From positions 3,286,001-3,350,000 of the forward strand of contig NZ_CP043046.1 in assembly GCF_008119665.1 (NCBI RefSeq): a stretch of DNA of 64,000 nt, written 5' to 3'. The translations under genes and the position numbers were made by a program. Source of the stretch: Pigmentiphaga aceris (GTDB lineage Bacteria; Pseudomonadota; Gammaproteobacteria; Burkholderiales; Burkholderiaceae_B). The first letter of the stretch is position 1. Each line of letters opens with the position of its first letter. Of the stretch, positions 15,691 through 24,900 are shown piece after piece. The notes below the pieces were generated by a model that saw nothing but the letters and a program-made list of their open reading frames with translations, did not search any database and was not told the origin of the DNA.

Positions 15691-17901
15691 ATGACCACCA
15701 AGCTTGCCCCAACCCGTTCCCTGCTTCCCTGGCCCATGCGGCCGCTCGTCTGCCTGCTGACCGCCCTGCCCTTCGCAACGGCCGGCGCGCAAGTGCAGCT
15801 TGCCGCAGCTGAACTGCAGACCGTAACGGTGACGGCCACCCGTACCGAAAAGCAGATCGAAGACCTTCCGCCTTCGGTAACGACCACCGATCGTGCGACG
15901 CTCGATGAGAACTTCGTCGACGACTACCAGGATCTGGGCAAGCAAGTGCCGGGCGTGGACATCAGCCGCAGTGGCCGGTATGGCTACACCGACATCAACA
16001 TCCGTGGCCTGCAAGGCAACCGGGTGCTGACCTTGATTGACGGCATCCGCCTGCCGGACACCTTTGAATTCCAAGGGCGTGACAGCCGCGTCGGCCAAGA
16101 CCTGGTCGACTTCGGCTCATTGTCCAGCGTAGACATCGTGCGTGGTCCGGGCTCGACACTGTATGGCTCGTCGGCATTGGCCGGCATCGTGGGCTTGCGC
16201 ACGCTCGACCCGTCCGATCTGCTCACCGGCAACAAGACCCTGGGTGGCCGCGTCAAGGGTGATTACGACGGCGCCGACAACAGCAAGGGCGTGCAAGCCG
16301 CGCTGGCCGGCCGTTTTGCCGAAGACACCTTGTGGCTGGTTCAACTGGGCGAACGTCGCGGGCACGAGCTCGATACCGGCGGCAGCATCAGCACGCCCGA
16401 CAACCGTCGTACCCAAAGCGACCCGCAAGACACTACCCGTCGCAGCATAATGGCCAAATTGCAGCAGCGTTTCGACGGCGGTCACAAGCTTGGTCTGACG
16501 GCGGAATACTTCAAGACCGACATCGACACCGATCTGTTGAGCCTGCAAGCGCCTGCTGGCAACACCGCTGCCGCCCGTGTGCTGAATTCCACGGCGCGCG
16601 ACGAACAGGAACGCCGCCGCGTCTCGCTGGAATACGATTACCGCGCGCCCGGCGCAGGCAGCTTCCTCGATGCCGCCTCGGCACGCATCTACCACCAGAA
16701 GCTGGAAAGCGATCAGTTCCGCCGCGAAGTCCGCGCCAACGCACCGCGTTACGAGCGCGACGGTCAGTACGAGCAATCGCTCAAGGGCTTCTCGGGCCAG
16801 CTGAGCAAACGCATTGCGGGCAGCAGCATCAGCCAGAACTGGGTGATCGGCGGCGAGTGGTGGGAAACCGAGACCGACGAATTCGCGGCTGGCTTCCCCA
16901 ACATTGCGGCGATCAACGTGCGCACCGTACCCAAGACCCGCAACAAGCAATGGGGCGTGTTTGCCGACAACGAACTGAGCTTCGGTGGCGGAGCCTTCAC
17001 GCTGACCCCGGGTCTGCGTTACGACAGCTACAGCATCAAGCCTGAAGTCGATTCGATTCTTGCGGGGCAGATTGCCTCGGGTTCAGGCTCGCGTCCGGCC
17101 ACGCAAAGCGATTCGCGCCTGTCGCCCAAGATTGCCGCCAACTGGGCCTTGTCCGACCGCGCCCACCTGTTCGCGCAATACGCCCACGGCTTCCGCGCAC
17201 CGGGCCTGGTTGAAGTCAACGGCCAGTTCACCAACACCCGCATGTACACGCTGATTCCGAACGCAGCGCTCAAACCGGAAACCAGCCGTGGCCTGGAATT
17301 CGGTGCGCGCCTGGGTGACCAGCAGCTGGGCGGCACGGTGACGGTGTTCGACACCCGCTACAAGAACTTCATTGAAATGTCGACGCTGACCGCCGGCAGC
17401 CCTGGCTTTGTGCCGGGCTACGGCAGCGTCTTCCAGTACAACAACGTGGCAGCTGCCCGCATCTACGGTACCGAGTTCACGGGTCACTACCAGATCGCCC
17501 GCAACTGGCGCGCGGAAGGCATGCTGGCGTGGATGCAAGGCAAGAACGACACCACCAACACCTGGATCAACTCGGTTCCGTCGGCCAAAGCGTCGTTGGC
17601 ATTGCGTTACTCGGAAGACAAGTGGGGCGCAATGGGCCGCCTGACCGTGGCTCGCGCCAAGGACAAGACCGCATCGCCCACCACCTTTGCTGCGCCGGGT
17701 TACGGCGTGGTTGACCTGACCGCATGGTGGGTGCCGGTGAAGGACGTCCGCGTCTCGGTGGGCGTATTCAACCTGTTCGACCAGAAGTACTGGAACGGCG
17801 TCGATTCCTTGACGACGGCCCAGGCCGCCAACAGCAGTACCCTAGACTTTTACTCGCTCCCGGGCCGCAATCTGCGCGCCTCGGTTGCCTGGCAGTTCTG
17901 A
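15691..17901 (+). CDS. bhuR: TonB-dependent haem/haemoglobin receptor
   Basis: This outer-membrane receptor (736 residues) imports haem using TonB energy. A signal peptide (MTTKLAPTRSLL, cleavage near AGAQ) leads almost directly into a TonB box-like LQTVTVTATRTEKQ and the plug domain (LPPSVTTTDRATLDENF to VDIVRGPGSTLYGSSALAGI). The barrel ends in an aromatic C-terminus (WQF). The FRAP haem-receptor motif is present in HGFRAPGLVEV, followed by a NAALKPE segment where NPNL/NP-x-L-x-PE usually lies. There is no N-terminal signalling domain, so it should not itself signal to a FecR-type regulator. I start at 15691 because the signal peptide begins there. The haem-utilisation genes follow directly. 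Confidence 0.92.
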   Translation: MTTKLAPTRSLLPWPMRPLVCLLTALPFATAGAQVQLAAAELQTVTVTATRTEKQIEDLPPSVTTTDRATLDENFVDDYQDLGKQVPGVDISRSGRYGYTDINIRGLQGNRVLTLIDGIRLPDTFEFQGRDSRVGQDLVDFGSLSSVDIVRGPGSTLYGSSALAGIVGLRTLDPSDLLTGNKTLGGRVKGDYDGADNSKGVQAALAGRFAEDTLWLVQLGERRGHELDTGGSISTPDNRRTQSDPQDTTRRSIMAKLQQRFDGGHKLGLTAEYFKTDIDTDLLSLQAPAGNTAAARVLNSTARDEQERRRVSLEYDYRAPGAGSFLDAASARIYHQKLESDQFRREVRANAPRYERDGQYEQSLKGFSGQLSKRIAGSSISQNWVIGGEWWETETDEFAAGFPNIAAINVRTVPKTRNKQWGVFADNELSFGGGAFTLTPGLRYDSYSIKPEVDSILAGQIASGSGSRPATQSDSRLSPKIAANWALSDRAHLFAQYAHGFRAPGLVEVNGQFTNTRMYTLIPNAALKPETSRGLEFGARLGDQQLGGTVTVFDTRYKNFIEMSTLTAGSPGFVPGYGSVFQYNNVAAARIYGTEFTGHYQIARNWRAEGMLAWMQGKNDTTNTWINSVPSAKASLALRYSEDKWGAMGRLTVARAKDKTASPTTFAAPGYGVVDLTAWWVPVKDVRVSVGVFNLFDQKYWNGVDSLTTAQAANSSTLDFYSLPGRNLRASVAWQF

Positions 17902-17974
17902 TGCATAGGTCGGCCCGGGCCTCTTGGCCGGGCCGACCGCTTTCATACACACATCAATCCAGGAGACAGAATTC

Positions 17975-19021
17975 ATGAACGCACTGTGGGACCGATATCA
18001 GAGCCTGAAACAGGCCGAACCGCGCCTGCGCGCCCGTGACGCCGCGGCCAAGCTGGGCGTAAGCGAAGGCGAGCTGCTGGCCGCCGACCCGGTGGCTTGT
18101 CCGTTGCGCAAGGACTGGGCTGCGCTATTGCGCGCGCTGGAACCGATTGGCCCGGTCATGGCGCTTACCCGCAACGAAGCAGCCGTACACGAAAAGACTG
18201 GCGTATATGCCAACGTACAGATCGAAGGCATGATGGGCCTGGCCCTGAACCCGGACATCGACCTGCGTTTCTTCCTGTCGCGCTGGGCGCACGGGTTTGC
18301 GCTGGCGGGCGAGCGACCCAGCCTGCAATTCTTCGATGCGCACGGCGACGCCGTCCACAAGATTTTTGCCGTCGACGCCAGTGACCGCACAGCGTTTTCC
18401 GCCGTGGTGGCACAGTTTGCCGACGGCGAAGCGGGCAGCGGCAGCCTGGTTCCCACGCTGCGTGAACCGCAAGCAGCAGAAAAAGCCGACAGCGATATCG
18501 ACGCCGCCACGTTTCAGTCGGAATGGCTGGGCCTGACCGATACGCACCAGTTCTTTGGCATGCTGCGTCGCCACGGTGTGACACGCACTCAGGCCCTGCG
18601 TCTGGCCCCGGAAGGTCACGCCCGCGAAGTGGGTATCGCCGCCGTCGATACCTTGTTGAACGACGCGGCCGCCAGCGGTCTGTCGATCATGGTCTTCGTG
18701 AACAACCCAGGTTGCGTACAAATCCATACCGGCCCGGTGCACCGCATTACGCCGATGGGCGTCTGGCAAAACGTGATGGACCCCGGCTTCAACCTGCATC
18801 TGCGCATGGATTTGTTCGACCGTGCCTGGGTGGTGCGCAAGCCCACCAGCGACGGCATCGTGACCTCGCTGGAGTGCTTCGACGCCAAGGGCGACCTGAT
18901 CGTCCAGTGTTTCGGTGCACGCAAGCCCGGCCAGCCTGAACTGGGCGAATGGACAGCACTTGCTGCCCAGTTGTCAGAAATAGCCCCCGGCACCCCGCGC
19001 GAGGAAGTCAGCCATGCGTGA
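17975..19021 (+). CDS. bhuS: Hemin-degrading factor / haem chaperone (HemS/BhuS family)
   Basis: The 348-residue cytoplasmic protein belongs to the HemS/ChuS/BhuS family, which receives imported haem and passes on or degrades it. Length and the two-part layout fit: LWDRYQSLKQAEPRLRARDAA at the start, RNEAAVHEKTGVYANV in the first half, and NPGCVQIHTGPVHRITPMG plus NVMDPGFNLHLR in the second, all typical of the family. The start at 17975 follows AGGAG. The gene overlaps the binding-protein gene by eight bases, so the two are translationally linked within the haem operon. Confidence 0.93.
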   Translation: MNALWDRYQSLKQAEPRLRARDAAAKLGVSEGELLAADPVACPLRKDWAALLRALEPIGPVMALTRNEAAVHEKTGVYANVQIEGMMGLALNPDIDLRFFLSRWAHGFALAGERPSLQFFDAHGDAVHKIFAVDASDRTAFSAVVAQFADGEAGSGSLVPTLREPQAAEKADSDIDAATFQSEWLGLTDTHQFFGMLRRHGVTRTQALRLAPEGHAREVGIAAVDTLLNDAAASGLSIMVFVNNPGCVQIHTGPVHRITPMGVWQNVMDPGFNLHLRMDLFDRAWVVRKPTSDGIVTSLECFDAKGDLIVQCFGARKPGQPELGEWTALAAQLSEIAPGTPREEVSHA

Positions 19022-19913
19022 AGGTGTACGCCCGAAGGCATTGGCTCGGGTGATGAACGTGCTGCTGCAAAGCGGTGGACAGCACGCAGCCACCGTGGGT
19101 GTGCGACTCGCGCGCCCCTTGGCGGGCGGCCTGTTGGCGCTTGCTTGTCTGCAGCCCGCCCTCGCGGCGGAACGTCTGGTTGTGCTCAGCTCGGATATCG
19201 CTGAAATTGCCGTCGCACTGGGTAAAGCCAGTGAAGTGGTCGGCCGCGATCGCGCGTCGAAAGCGCCTGAATTGGCAGCAGCCACCGACATCGGCAGCTC
19301 GCGGTCCTTGTCGGCAGAACCCGTGATGCGGCTCAAGCCCACACTGGTCATCGGCACGGAACTGGCGCAGCCGCCCGCTATCTATCAGCAACTGGAAACG
19401 CTTGGTGTCAAGACCGCCAAGCTGGGCGCCAAGGCGGATGGCAGCGACTACGCGCAGGTCATCCGTGCCATGGGCAAGCTGGTGAATGCGCAGGCAAACG
19501 CTGAAAAACTGGCGACCGACTGGGAAGCCAGCATGCGCCAGGCCGGCATGCCACCCGTGGCAGGCAAACCGCCGCGTGTACTGATCACCTATGACGGCAA
19601 GGTTGTCGGTGGTCGCAATACCGCCAGCGACACGCTGATCCGCGCAGCCGGTGGCGTCAATGCCGCCGACAGCATCGACGGCTACAAACCGCTGAACCCG
19701 GAAGCAGTTGCCGGCCTTGCGCCGGATATCGTGTTGATCGGCGAACACAATCGCGCGGTTTACGGCAGCCTGGATCAATTCCGTGCACGCCCTGACATTG
19801 CGGCAACACCTGCCGGCAAACAGGGCAAGGTGTTCGAAATCGTGGTGCAGAAGTACTTCACGGTCAATCTTCACAGCCCGGCTGTTGTCCAGGAATTGCG
19901 TGCCCGTTTCTGA
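19014..19913 (+). CDS. bhuT: Haem ABC transporter periplasmic binding protein
   Basis: The 299-residue protein carries haem from the receptor to the inner-membrane permease. A long N-region is followed by a hydrophobic signal (GGLLALACLQPALA, cleavage before ERLVVLSS), then the class III (TroA-like) binding fold: RLVVLSSDIAEIAVALG, LKPTLVIGTELAQPP, the helical linker and AGLAPDIVLIGEHN. It overlaps the hemS-like gene by eight bases and is followed four bases later by the permease. Its position between S and U genes is the standard haem cluster order. Confidence 0.92.
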   Translation: MREGVRPKALARVMNVLLQSGGQHAATVGVRLARPLAGGLLALACLQPALAAERLVVLSSDIAEIAVALGKASEVVGRDRASKAPELAAATDIGSSRSLSAEPVMRLKPTLVIGTELAQPPAIYQQLETLGVKTAKLGAKADGSDYAQVIRAMGKLVNAQANAEKLATDWEASMRQAGMPPVAGKPPRVLITYDGKVVGGRNTASDTLIRAAGGVNAADSIDGYKPLNPEAVAGLAPDIVLIGEHNRAVYGSLDQFRARPDIAATPAGKQGKVFEIVVQKYFTVNLHSPAVVQELRARF

Positions 19914-19917
19914 AACC

Positions 19918-20904
19918 ATGTTGTCAGTGACGCCCAAGGCAGCACCGCGGCGGCCAGCGAGTCGCCTGGCCAACTGGCTGGGCGGAGTGGCGGTGGCCGT
20001 GCTGCTGATCGGCATCTGTCTTGGCGTGCAGGGTGATGGCTGGGCCGTGCCTGACTGGTCCGACCCGATCTTTCGGGGCCTGCGCCTGCCTCGGGTGCTG
20101 TCTGCCTTGCTGGTTGGCGCAGCACTCGCTGCCTCGGGTGCGGCCTTGCAGGCCTTGTTTCGCAACCCGCTTGCCGATCCCACGCTGATCGGGACGTCGA
20201 GCGGTGCTGCGTTGGCGGTCATATCTGTCATGGCACTTGGCCTGAGCGGCATCGGATTGCCACTCGCGGCATTCGGTGGCGGCTTGCTCGCCACCTGGCT
20301 GCTGCTGGGCATGTCCCGGCTGCTGGGTGGCGGTGAAATCGGCCTGTTGCTGCTTGGCTTGGTATTGGCCACATTTTCCGGGTCGATCACCGGCCTGCTG
20401 ATGTTCAATTCAGACGATATGGCCTTGCGTTCCGCCATGGTCTGGTTGTCCGGGCACCTGGGCATCGTCGGGCACACCCCCTTCGCACTGGCAGCCCCCG
20501 TGGCGTTTGTCGGCATCGCTCTGCTGTTGGCCTTGGGCCGCGATCTGGACTGCATGCTGCTTGGCGAAGACGATGCGCGCGCACTGGGCGTAAACGTCGG
20601 CCGTGTGCGTTTGTTGACTGCCCTGGGCGCTGCGCTGGCAGTCGGTGCGGCGGTATCGATTGCAGGCATCATCGGCTTCATCGGCATGATGGTGCCCAAC
20701 GCTTGCGCATTGGTATTGGGCGGTGGACGACGCCGATTGATCGCGGTGTCCACCGTGGTGGGTGCAGTTTTCCTGCTGGTGCTGGATACCTTGGCACGCA
20801 GCGTGGCCTACCCGCTTGATATGCCGGTGGGTTTGCTGGCGGGCTTGGCCGGACCGGTGTTCTTCATCTGGCTGCTGCGTCGGCGTGCGCGGGGTGCGGC
20901 ATGA
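19918..20904 (+). CDS. bhuU: Haem ABC transporter permease (FecCD family)
   Basis: An inner-membrane permease of the BtuC/FecCD family, 328 residues from the ATG at 19918. It has about nine to ten hydrophobic helices and family motifs LRLPRVLSALLVGAALAASG, FRNPLADPTLIGTSSGAALA, LGEDDARALGVNV (the ATPase-coupling loop) and GFIGMMVPN. An upstream in-frame start at 19783 would overlap the binding-protein gene for more than 100 bases and adds no sensible sequence, so I reject it. The stop overlaps the ATPase start (ATGA). Confidence 0.92.
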   Translation: MLSVTPKAAPRRPASRLANWLGGVAVAVLLIGICLGVQGDGWAVPDWSDPIFRGLRLPRVLSALLVGAALAASGAALQALFRNPLADPTLIGTSSGAALAVISVMALGLSGIGLPLAAFGGGLLATWLLLGMSRLLGGGEIGLLLLGLVLATFSGSITGLLMFNSDDMALRSAMVWLSGHLGIVGHTPFALAAPVAFVGIALLLALGRDLDCMLLGEDDARALGVNVGRVRLLTALGAALAVGAAVSIAGIIGFIGMMVPNACALVLGGGRRRLIAVSTVVGAVFLLVLDTLARSVAYPLDMPVGLLAGLAGPVFFIWLLRRRARGAA

Positions 20905-21701
20905 ACACGAATTCAACCCAAGTCAGCAACCCGATCGTCAGTTTGCGCTGCACGGGGTTGGCTTATCACCATCGCAAGAAGCCGCTGGTCAGCGACATCG
21001 ACGTTGACATCCCGTCCGGCAAACTGACCGCGGTGATCGGCCCCAACGGCGCAGGTAAAAGTACTTTGCTGCGTCTGCTTGGTGGTCTGCTGCCGGCTAC
21101 CCACGGCGCGGTATTGCTGGATGACATTGCGTTGGACGCCATTCCCGCTGCCGAGCGGGCGCGGCGCATTGGTTGGCTGTCGCAGTTTCCGCCTGCGGAA
21201 TTGCCGCTTACCGTGCTCGACTACGTGCTGCTGGGTCGCCGGCCAAGCCTTGGCAGCTTCGGCCGTGCAAGCGACGACGATATGCGCCATGTGAATCGCG
21301 CGCTTGCGTCATTCGATGTTGCGGACATGGCCGCACGTCCCTGGCGTGAGCTGTCAGGCGGAGAACGCCAACGTGCCGCCCTGGCGCGCCTGCTGGCCCA
21401 GGACGCACCGCTGTGGCTGCTGGACGAACCCACCAATCACATCGACCTGAAACACCAGGCGCTGCTTTTCCGGCGACTGCGTGAAGAAATCGACGGTGGC
21501 CGCACGGTAGTGGCCGTGCTGCACGATCTTGGCCCGGCTGCGCAGGCAGCCGACCACGTGCTGCTGATGAGCGGCGGCCATGTCATTGCAAGCGGTCCGC
21601 CCCAGGACGCCCTGCGTGCGGACACGCTGAGCCGGGCTTACGACTGGCCGGTGGACGTGCGTATCGATAGCGGACGCTGGCTGGTTGACGTAGGGGCTTG
21701 A
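20901..21701 (+). CDS. bhuV: Haem ABC transporter ATP-binding protein
   Basis: The 266-residue ATPase powers haem import. It has Walker A GPNGAGKST, Q-loop SQFPPAELP, signature LSGGERQRAALARLL, Walker B LWLLDEPTNHIDL and the switch His in VVAVLHDLG. It is coupled to the permease by a 4-base overlap and closes the S-T-U-V set. No terminator hairpin is obvious after it. Confidence 0.94.
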   Translation: MNTNSTQVSNPIVSLRCTGLAYHHRKKPLVSDIDVDIPSGKLTAVIGPNGAGKSTLLRLLGGLLPATHGAVLLDDIALDAIPAAERARRIGWLSQFPPAELPLTVLDYVLLGRRPSLGSFGRASDDDMRHVNRALASFDVADMAARPWRELSGGERQRAALARLLAQDAPLWLLDEPTNHIDLKHQALLFRRLREEIDGGRTVVAVLHDLGPAAQAADHVLLMSGGHVIASGPPQDALRADTLSRAYDWPVDVRIDSGRWLVDVGA

Positions 21702-21971
21702 GGTCGGTGCTTGGCTTTTGCGCCTAAGGTCAGTACCTACTTCGATGCTTGGCTTCAGTGCCGGACTTCGTTGCTTGGCTCCAGGACTGACTGCGTTGCC
21801 TGAAATCGGTGTTTAAGGTCGGCATCTGATATCGGCAGGTCATACCCGCCCAAGAAAATCTCACGCGATTTGACAGCATTTCAACCGCGCTTCGACAGCC
21901 TTTCGACCACGATCCGCCCACACTTCGTCAATCCGCGACACCTTGCGCGTCGCGCCAGCTAAAATCCCAGC
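21702..21971. repeat. Intergenic region with three TGCTTGGCT copies
   Basis: The 270 bases between the haem ATPase and ChaN contain TGCTTGGCT at 21708-21716, 21746-21754 and 21772-21780 within a loosely repetitive stretch. No gene, RNA or clear terminator is visible. Confidence 0.5.
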
Positions 21972-22880
21972 ATGCCCACGCCTATACCCACGACCCTTCG
22001 CCGCCTGCTTCCCCTTTGCGTCGCCACGCTTGCCGCGTGCAGCTCCATCCCTTGCGACCCGGAAGTGCCAATCGCCCGGCCGCTGGCCTCGCAACTTATC
22101 GCCAACCAGCTGATCTTGCTGGGCGAAGTACACGACAACGCCGAGGGCCACAAACAACGCTTGGCGGCACTCACCGCTGCAGTTGCCACTGGCTGGAAAC
22201 CCGCCATTGCAATGGAGCAATTCGACCGCGAACAGCAACCCGCACTCGATGCGGCCATGGCCAAATGCGCCGACGCCGATTGCGTGATCGACGCCGTGGT
22301 GCCCGACCGCAAACAGTGGCGCTGGGACTTCTACAAACCCGTCATCACGCTGGCCCTGCGTGAAAAACTGCCGCTGTACGCTGCCAACCTGTCGCGTGCC
22401 GACGCCGGCAAGGTCATGCGCGAAGGCGTAAGCAAAGCATTCGATATACAAAGCTCGCGCGCCGTCGGCATGGATCGCGGCATTCCTGCCACCTTGCAGG
22501 CTGCGCAAGAGCGCGGGCTGGAAGGTTCGCACTGCGGCATGCTGCCGCCGCAATTCGTCAACGGCATGGCCCGCGCGCAAATCGCGCGCGATGCCTTCAT
22601 GGCCAGCGTCATGCTGGAAGCGCGCAACGCCACACCCGGCAAGCCGCGCCCCGTGGTGCTGCTGGCCGGCAACGGCCACGTCCGTCGTGACATTGGTGTG
22701 CCGCAGTGGCTGGGCCACAACGCGTCGTTTGTGGTCGGTTTCCTTGAGATCGACAACAAAGCCCCCGTTCATGGCGCAGGTACACACGCACAGCTCAGCC
22801 AGGAACCCTACGACCGCATCGACAGAGTCGCGGTGGCCGAACGGGCTGACCCCTGCATTGGCATGAAGCCGATCAAGTAA
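21972..22880 (+). CDS. chaN: ChaN family haem-binding lipoprotein
   Basis: The 302-residue product has a lipoprotein signal ending LAAC (Cys at about residue 22). The ChaN family marker ILLGEVHDNAEGHKQR comes early, followed by AIAMEQFDR, YAANLSRADAGKVMREG and VLLAGNGHVRRDIGVPQWL. ChaN proteins are outer-membrane-associated lipoproteins that bind haem (shown for Campylobacter ChaN); the position next to a full haem uptake set supports that role here. It is separated from the ATPase gene by 270 bases, so it may have its own promoter. Confidence 0.85.
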   Translation: MPTPIPTTLRRLLPLCVATLAACSSIPCDPEVPIARPLASQLIANQLILLGEVHDNAEGHKQRLAALTAAVATGWKPAIAMEQFDREQQPALDAAMAKCADADCVIDAVVPDRKQWRWDFYKPVITLALREKLPLYAANLSRADAGKVMREGVSKAFDIQSSRAVGMDRGIPATLQAAQERGLEGSHCGMLPPQFVNGMARAQIARDAFMASVMLEARNATPGKPRPVVLLAGNGHVRRDIGVPQWLGHNASFVVGFLEIDNKAPVHGAGTHAQLSQEPYDRIDRVAVAERADPCIGMKPIK

Positions 22881-22895
22881 GACGAAGGACTGCAC

Positions 22896-24128
22896 ATGAT
22901 TCGCTACCTGGGCCGCTGGAGCATATTGGCGGCCTTGGTCGCAATCTTTGCCGGTACCGCATCGGCTGCATTTCTGTTCGCACTGGATTGGGCAGGCACC
23001 ACGCGCGATGCCCACCCCGGCCTGATCTGGCTGCTGCCCCTGGCGGGCTTCGTAGTCGGCTGGGTCTATCTGCGCATCGGCCAATCGGTCGAGGCCGGCA
23101 ATAACCTGCTGATCGACGAAATCCACGATCCCCAACGGACCGTGCCCTTGCGCATGGCCCCCTTGGTCGCGGTGGCCACCGTTGTTTCCCACCTGTTCGG
23201 TGCCTCGGTCGGCCGCGAAGGAACCGCCGTGCAAATGGGCGGGGCCTTGGCAGACCAGACATCGTATCGACTACGCCTGAATTCGGATGACCGTCGCACC
23301 CTGCTGATGGCCGGCATTGCGGCGGGCTTTGCGTCGGTATTCGGCACGCCGATCGCCGGGGCAGTCTTCGCGCTGGAAGTGCTGGCAATCGGCAAGCTGC
23401 GCCTGCCCGCCCTGCTGCCCTGTTTGCTGGCAGCCTTCTTGGCTGATCGTGTGGGGCAGGCTTGGGGTGTGCATCACACGCATTATCCCTTGCAAGGTCT
23501 GGCACCAACCACGGTTCATACGGTGTTGGCCGTGCTGGCTGCGGGTGCTTTGTTCGGGCTGATCGGGATGCTGTTTGCGCGGACCACGCATGGCCTGGGG
23601 CGCTTGGTGAAGCGGCGTATTTCGTATGCGCCGATGCGGCCGTTTTTGGGGGGCATAGTGGTGACGGTTGCAGTATGGGCACTGGACGCCTATCGCTATA
23701 TCGGGCTGGGTATTCCGGCGATTGTGGATGCGTTCGTGCAGCCTGCCGGGTGGGATTTCCTGGGCAAGTTCGTGTTCACGGTTGTGTCGCTGGGGACGGG
23801 CTTCAAGGGCGGTGAAGTGACGCCTTTGTTTTTCATCGGGGCGACGTTTGGCAATGCGATGGCACCGTTGCTGGATCTGCCGTTTTCGATGCTGGCGGGC
23901 TTAGGATTTGTGGCGGTGTTTGCGGGTGCGGCGAATACGCCGATTGCGGGCACCATCATGGCGATGGAGATGTTCGGTCCGGCCATCGGACCTTTCGCGG
24001 CGCTGGCTTGTCTTGCGAGTTATTTGTTCTCGGGACATGCGGGGATTTATGGGGCGCAGCGAGTTGGAAGCGGGAAGTTCGGATGGGTGCCGGTTAAAGT
24101 ACGGGCCAGATTTGGTGGACGGCGTTAG
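22896..24128 (+). CDS. ClC family protein, probably fluoride/proton antiporter type
   Basis: The 410-residue membrane protein has ClC architecture. VGREGTAVQMGG (gate Glu at about 108) is the ClC GREGP-equivalent, and GFKGGEVTPLFFIGATFGN carries E-V-T at about 307-309. From memory, the E-V-T triad and the GREGT form are features of the fluoride-exporting CLC-F clade rather than chloride ClCs; the first ion-site loop reads EAGNNLLIDEIHDP. It starts 15 bases after chaN with a GAAGGA site, so it is likely co-transcribed with it. I found no fluoride riboswitch upstream. ClC membership is firm; the fluoride assignment is inferred. Confidence 0.8.
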   Translation: MIRYLGRWSILAALVAIFAGTASAAFLFALDWAGTTRDAHPGLIWLLPLAGFVVGWVYLRIGQSVEAGNNLLIDEIHDPQRTVPLRMAPLVAVATVVSHLFGASVGREGTAVQMGGALADQTSYRLRLNSDDRRTLLMAGIAAGFASVFGTPIAGAVFALEVLAIGKLRLPALLPCLLAAFLADRVGQAWGVHHTHYPLQGLAPTTVHTVLAVLAAGALFGLIGMLFARTTHGLGRLVKRRISYAPMRPFLGGIVVTVAVWALDAYRYIGLGIPAIVDAFVQPAGWDFLGKFVFTVVSLGTGFKGGEVTPLFFIGATFGNAMAPLLDLPFSMLAGLGFVAVFAGAANTPIAGTIMAMEMFGPAIGPFAALACLASYLFSGHAGIYGAQRVGSGKFGWVPVKVRARFGGRR

Positions 24129-24157
24129 GTCTTGGTTGGTGCTGTGTCGCGCTATGT

Positions 24158-24645
24158 AGCCAGTCGTGGGTGGTGGGGCCGGCTCGTCTGCCCCGCTTGA
24201 CCTTGGCGTCGGGTCTCCGCCCTCCACCTTGTCCAGAAGGGCAGCCAATCCGGCCCCACCACCCACGCCTTCAAAGACGTTTGGTTAAAAGCGAATGCCG
24301 CCTGTGGGCGTGCAGTGATTTTCTGGCTGCCAAGTGCTGGATGCGGTTCTCGGCATGCGTAGGTCACCGTTCTTGACCGCCACGCGGCTGATCATGGGGA
24401 TTGGCTGGCCAGGTCGCCACGAAGCGACTTCTCCGGCTCACCACTCGGACGGTTCTTCAGTTGCCTTTTACGGCAGCGCCACTCAAGAAGATTTGCGCGC
24501 CTGCTTGGTGGTGGGGTGACACCGAAGCGGGTGGCCGCCGCATTACGGCATGCGGAGAGCAGCGGCGACGGTCGGGCGCTGGCGGCTGATTTGATACAGG
24601 CGATTAACGCACGTGTGAGGGCTTTCGGAGACGCCTAGCAGCATC
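24158..24645 (+). repeat. Left copy of a diverged ~0.5 kb inverted repeat
   Basis: This copy matches, in inverted orientation, the segment at 24692-25199. Shared blocks include TCGTCTGCCCCGCT, GCGTCGGGTCTCC, CCAGAAGGGCAGCC, CACGCCTTCAAA, TTGGTTAAAAGC, GGCTGGCCAGGTCGCCACG and CTGCTTGGTGGTGGGGTGAC. A coding remnant ends LLGGGVTPKRVAAALRHAES and runs to a TAG at about 24638, but a frameshift separates it from upstream sequence, so it reads as a decayed gene. No transposase is recognisable. Confidence 0.7.
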
Positions 24646-24690
24646 AGCGTTTAGCAACACTCACACCGTTCTTCACACTCCGAATGTTTT

Positions 24691-24900
24691 TCACCGCTTC
24701 GAACGTTCGTCATAAGTCCGATCGTTGATCAGCAGCCCGAACGTGCGATGCACAGTCTCCAAAGCGTCCACCTTCAGCGCCCCGCCTTTTCGTCGCATTA
24801 CCTGATGCGCGGCCACCCGCTTCCAAGTCACCCCACCACCAAGCAGGAGCGCGACAATGTTGAGTGGCGCTCCTGCGAAAGGCCACTGATATACGGTCAC
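24691..24900 (-). pseudogene. Short unrecognised frame inside the right repeat copy
   Basis: A 69-codon frame from an ATG at 24900 with middle motif LLLGGGVTWKRVAA. The same motif occurs, frameshifted, in the left repeat copy, which indicates descent from a once-coding sequence. It has no recognised domain. Whether this copy is still translated is unknown; a decayed gene fragment is the simplest reading. Confidence 0.3.

Noticed and set aside
22880..22896. Fluoride riboswitch before the ClC gene
   Set aside because: Only 15 bases separate it from chaN and no riboswitch core sequence was found there.
21861..23234. 457-codon minus-strand frame over chaN and the ClC gene
   Set aside because: Both plus-strand genes have strong family motifs; the antisense product is low-complexity.
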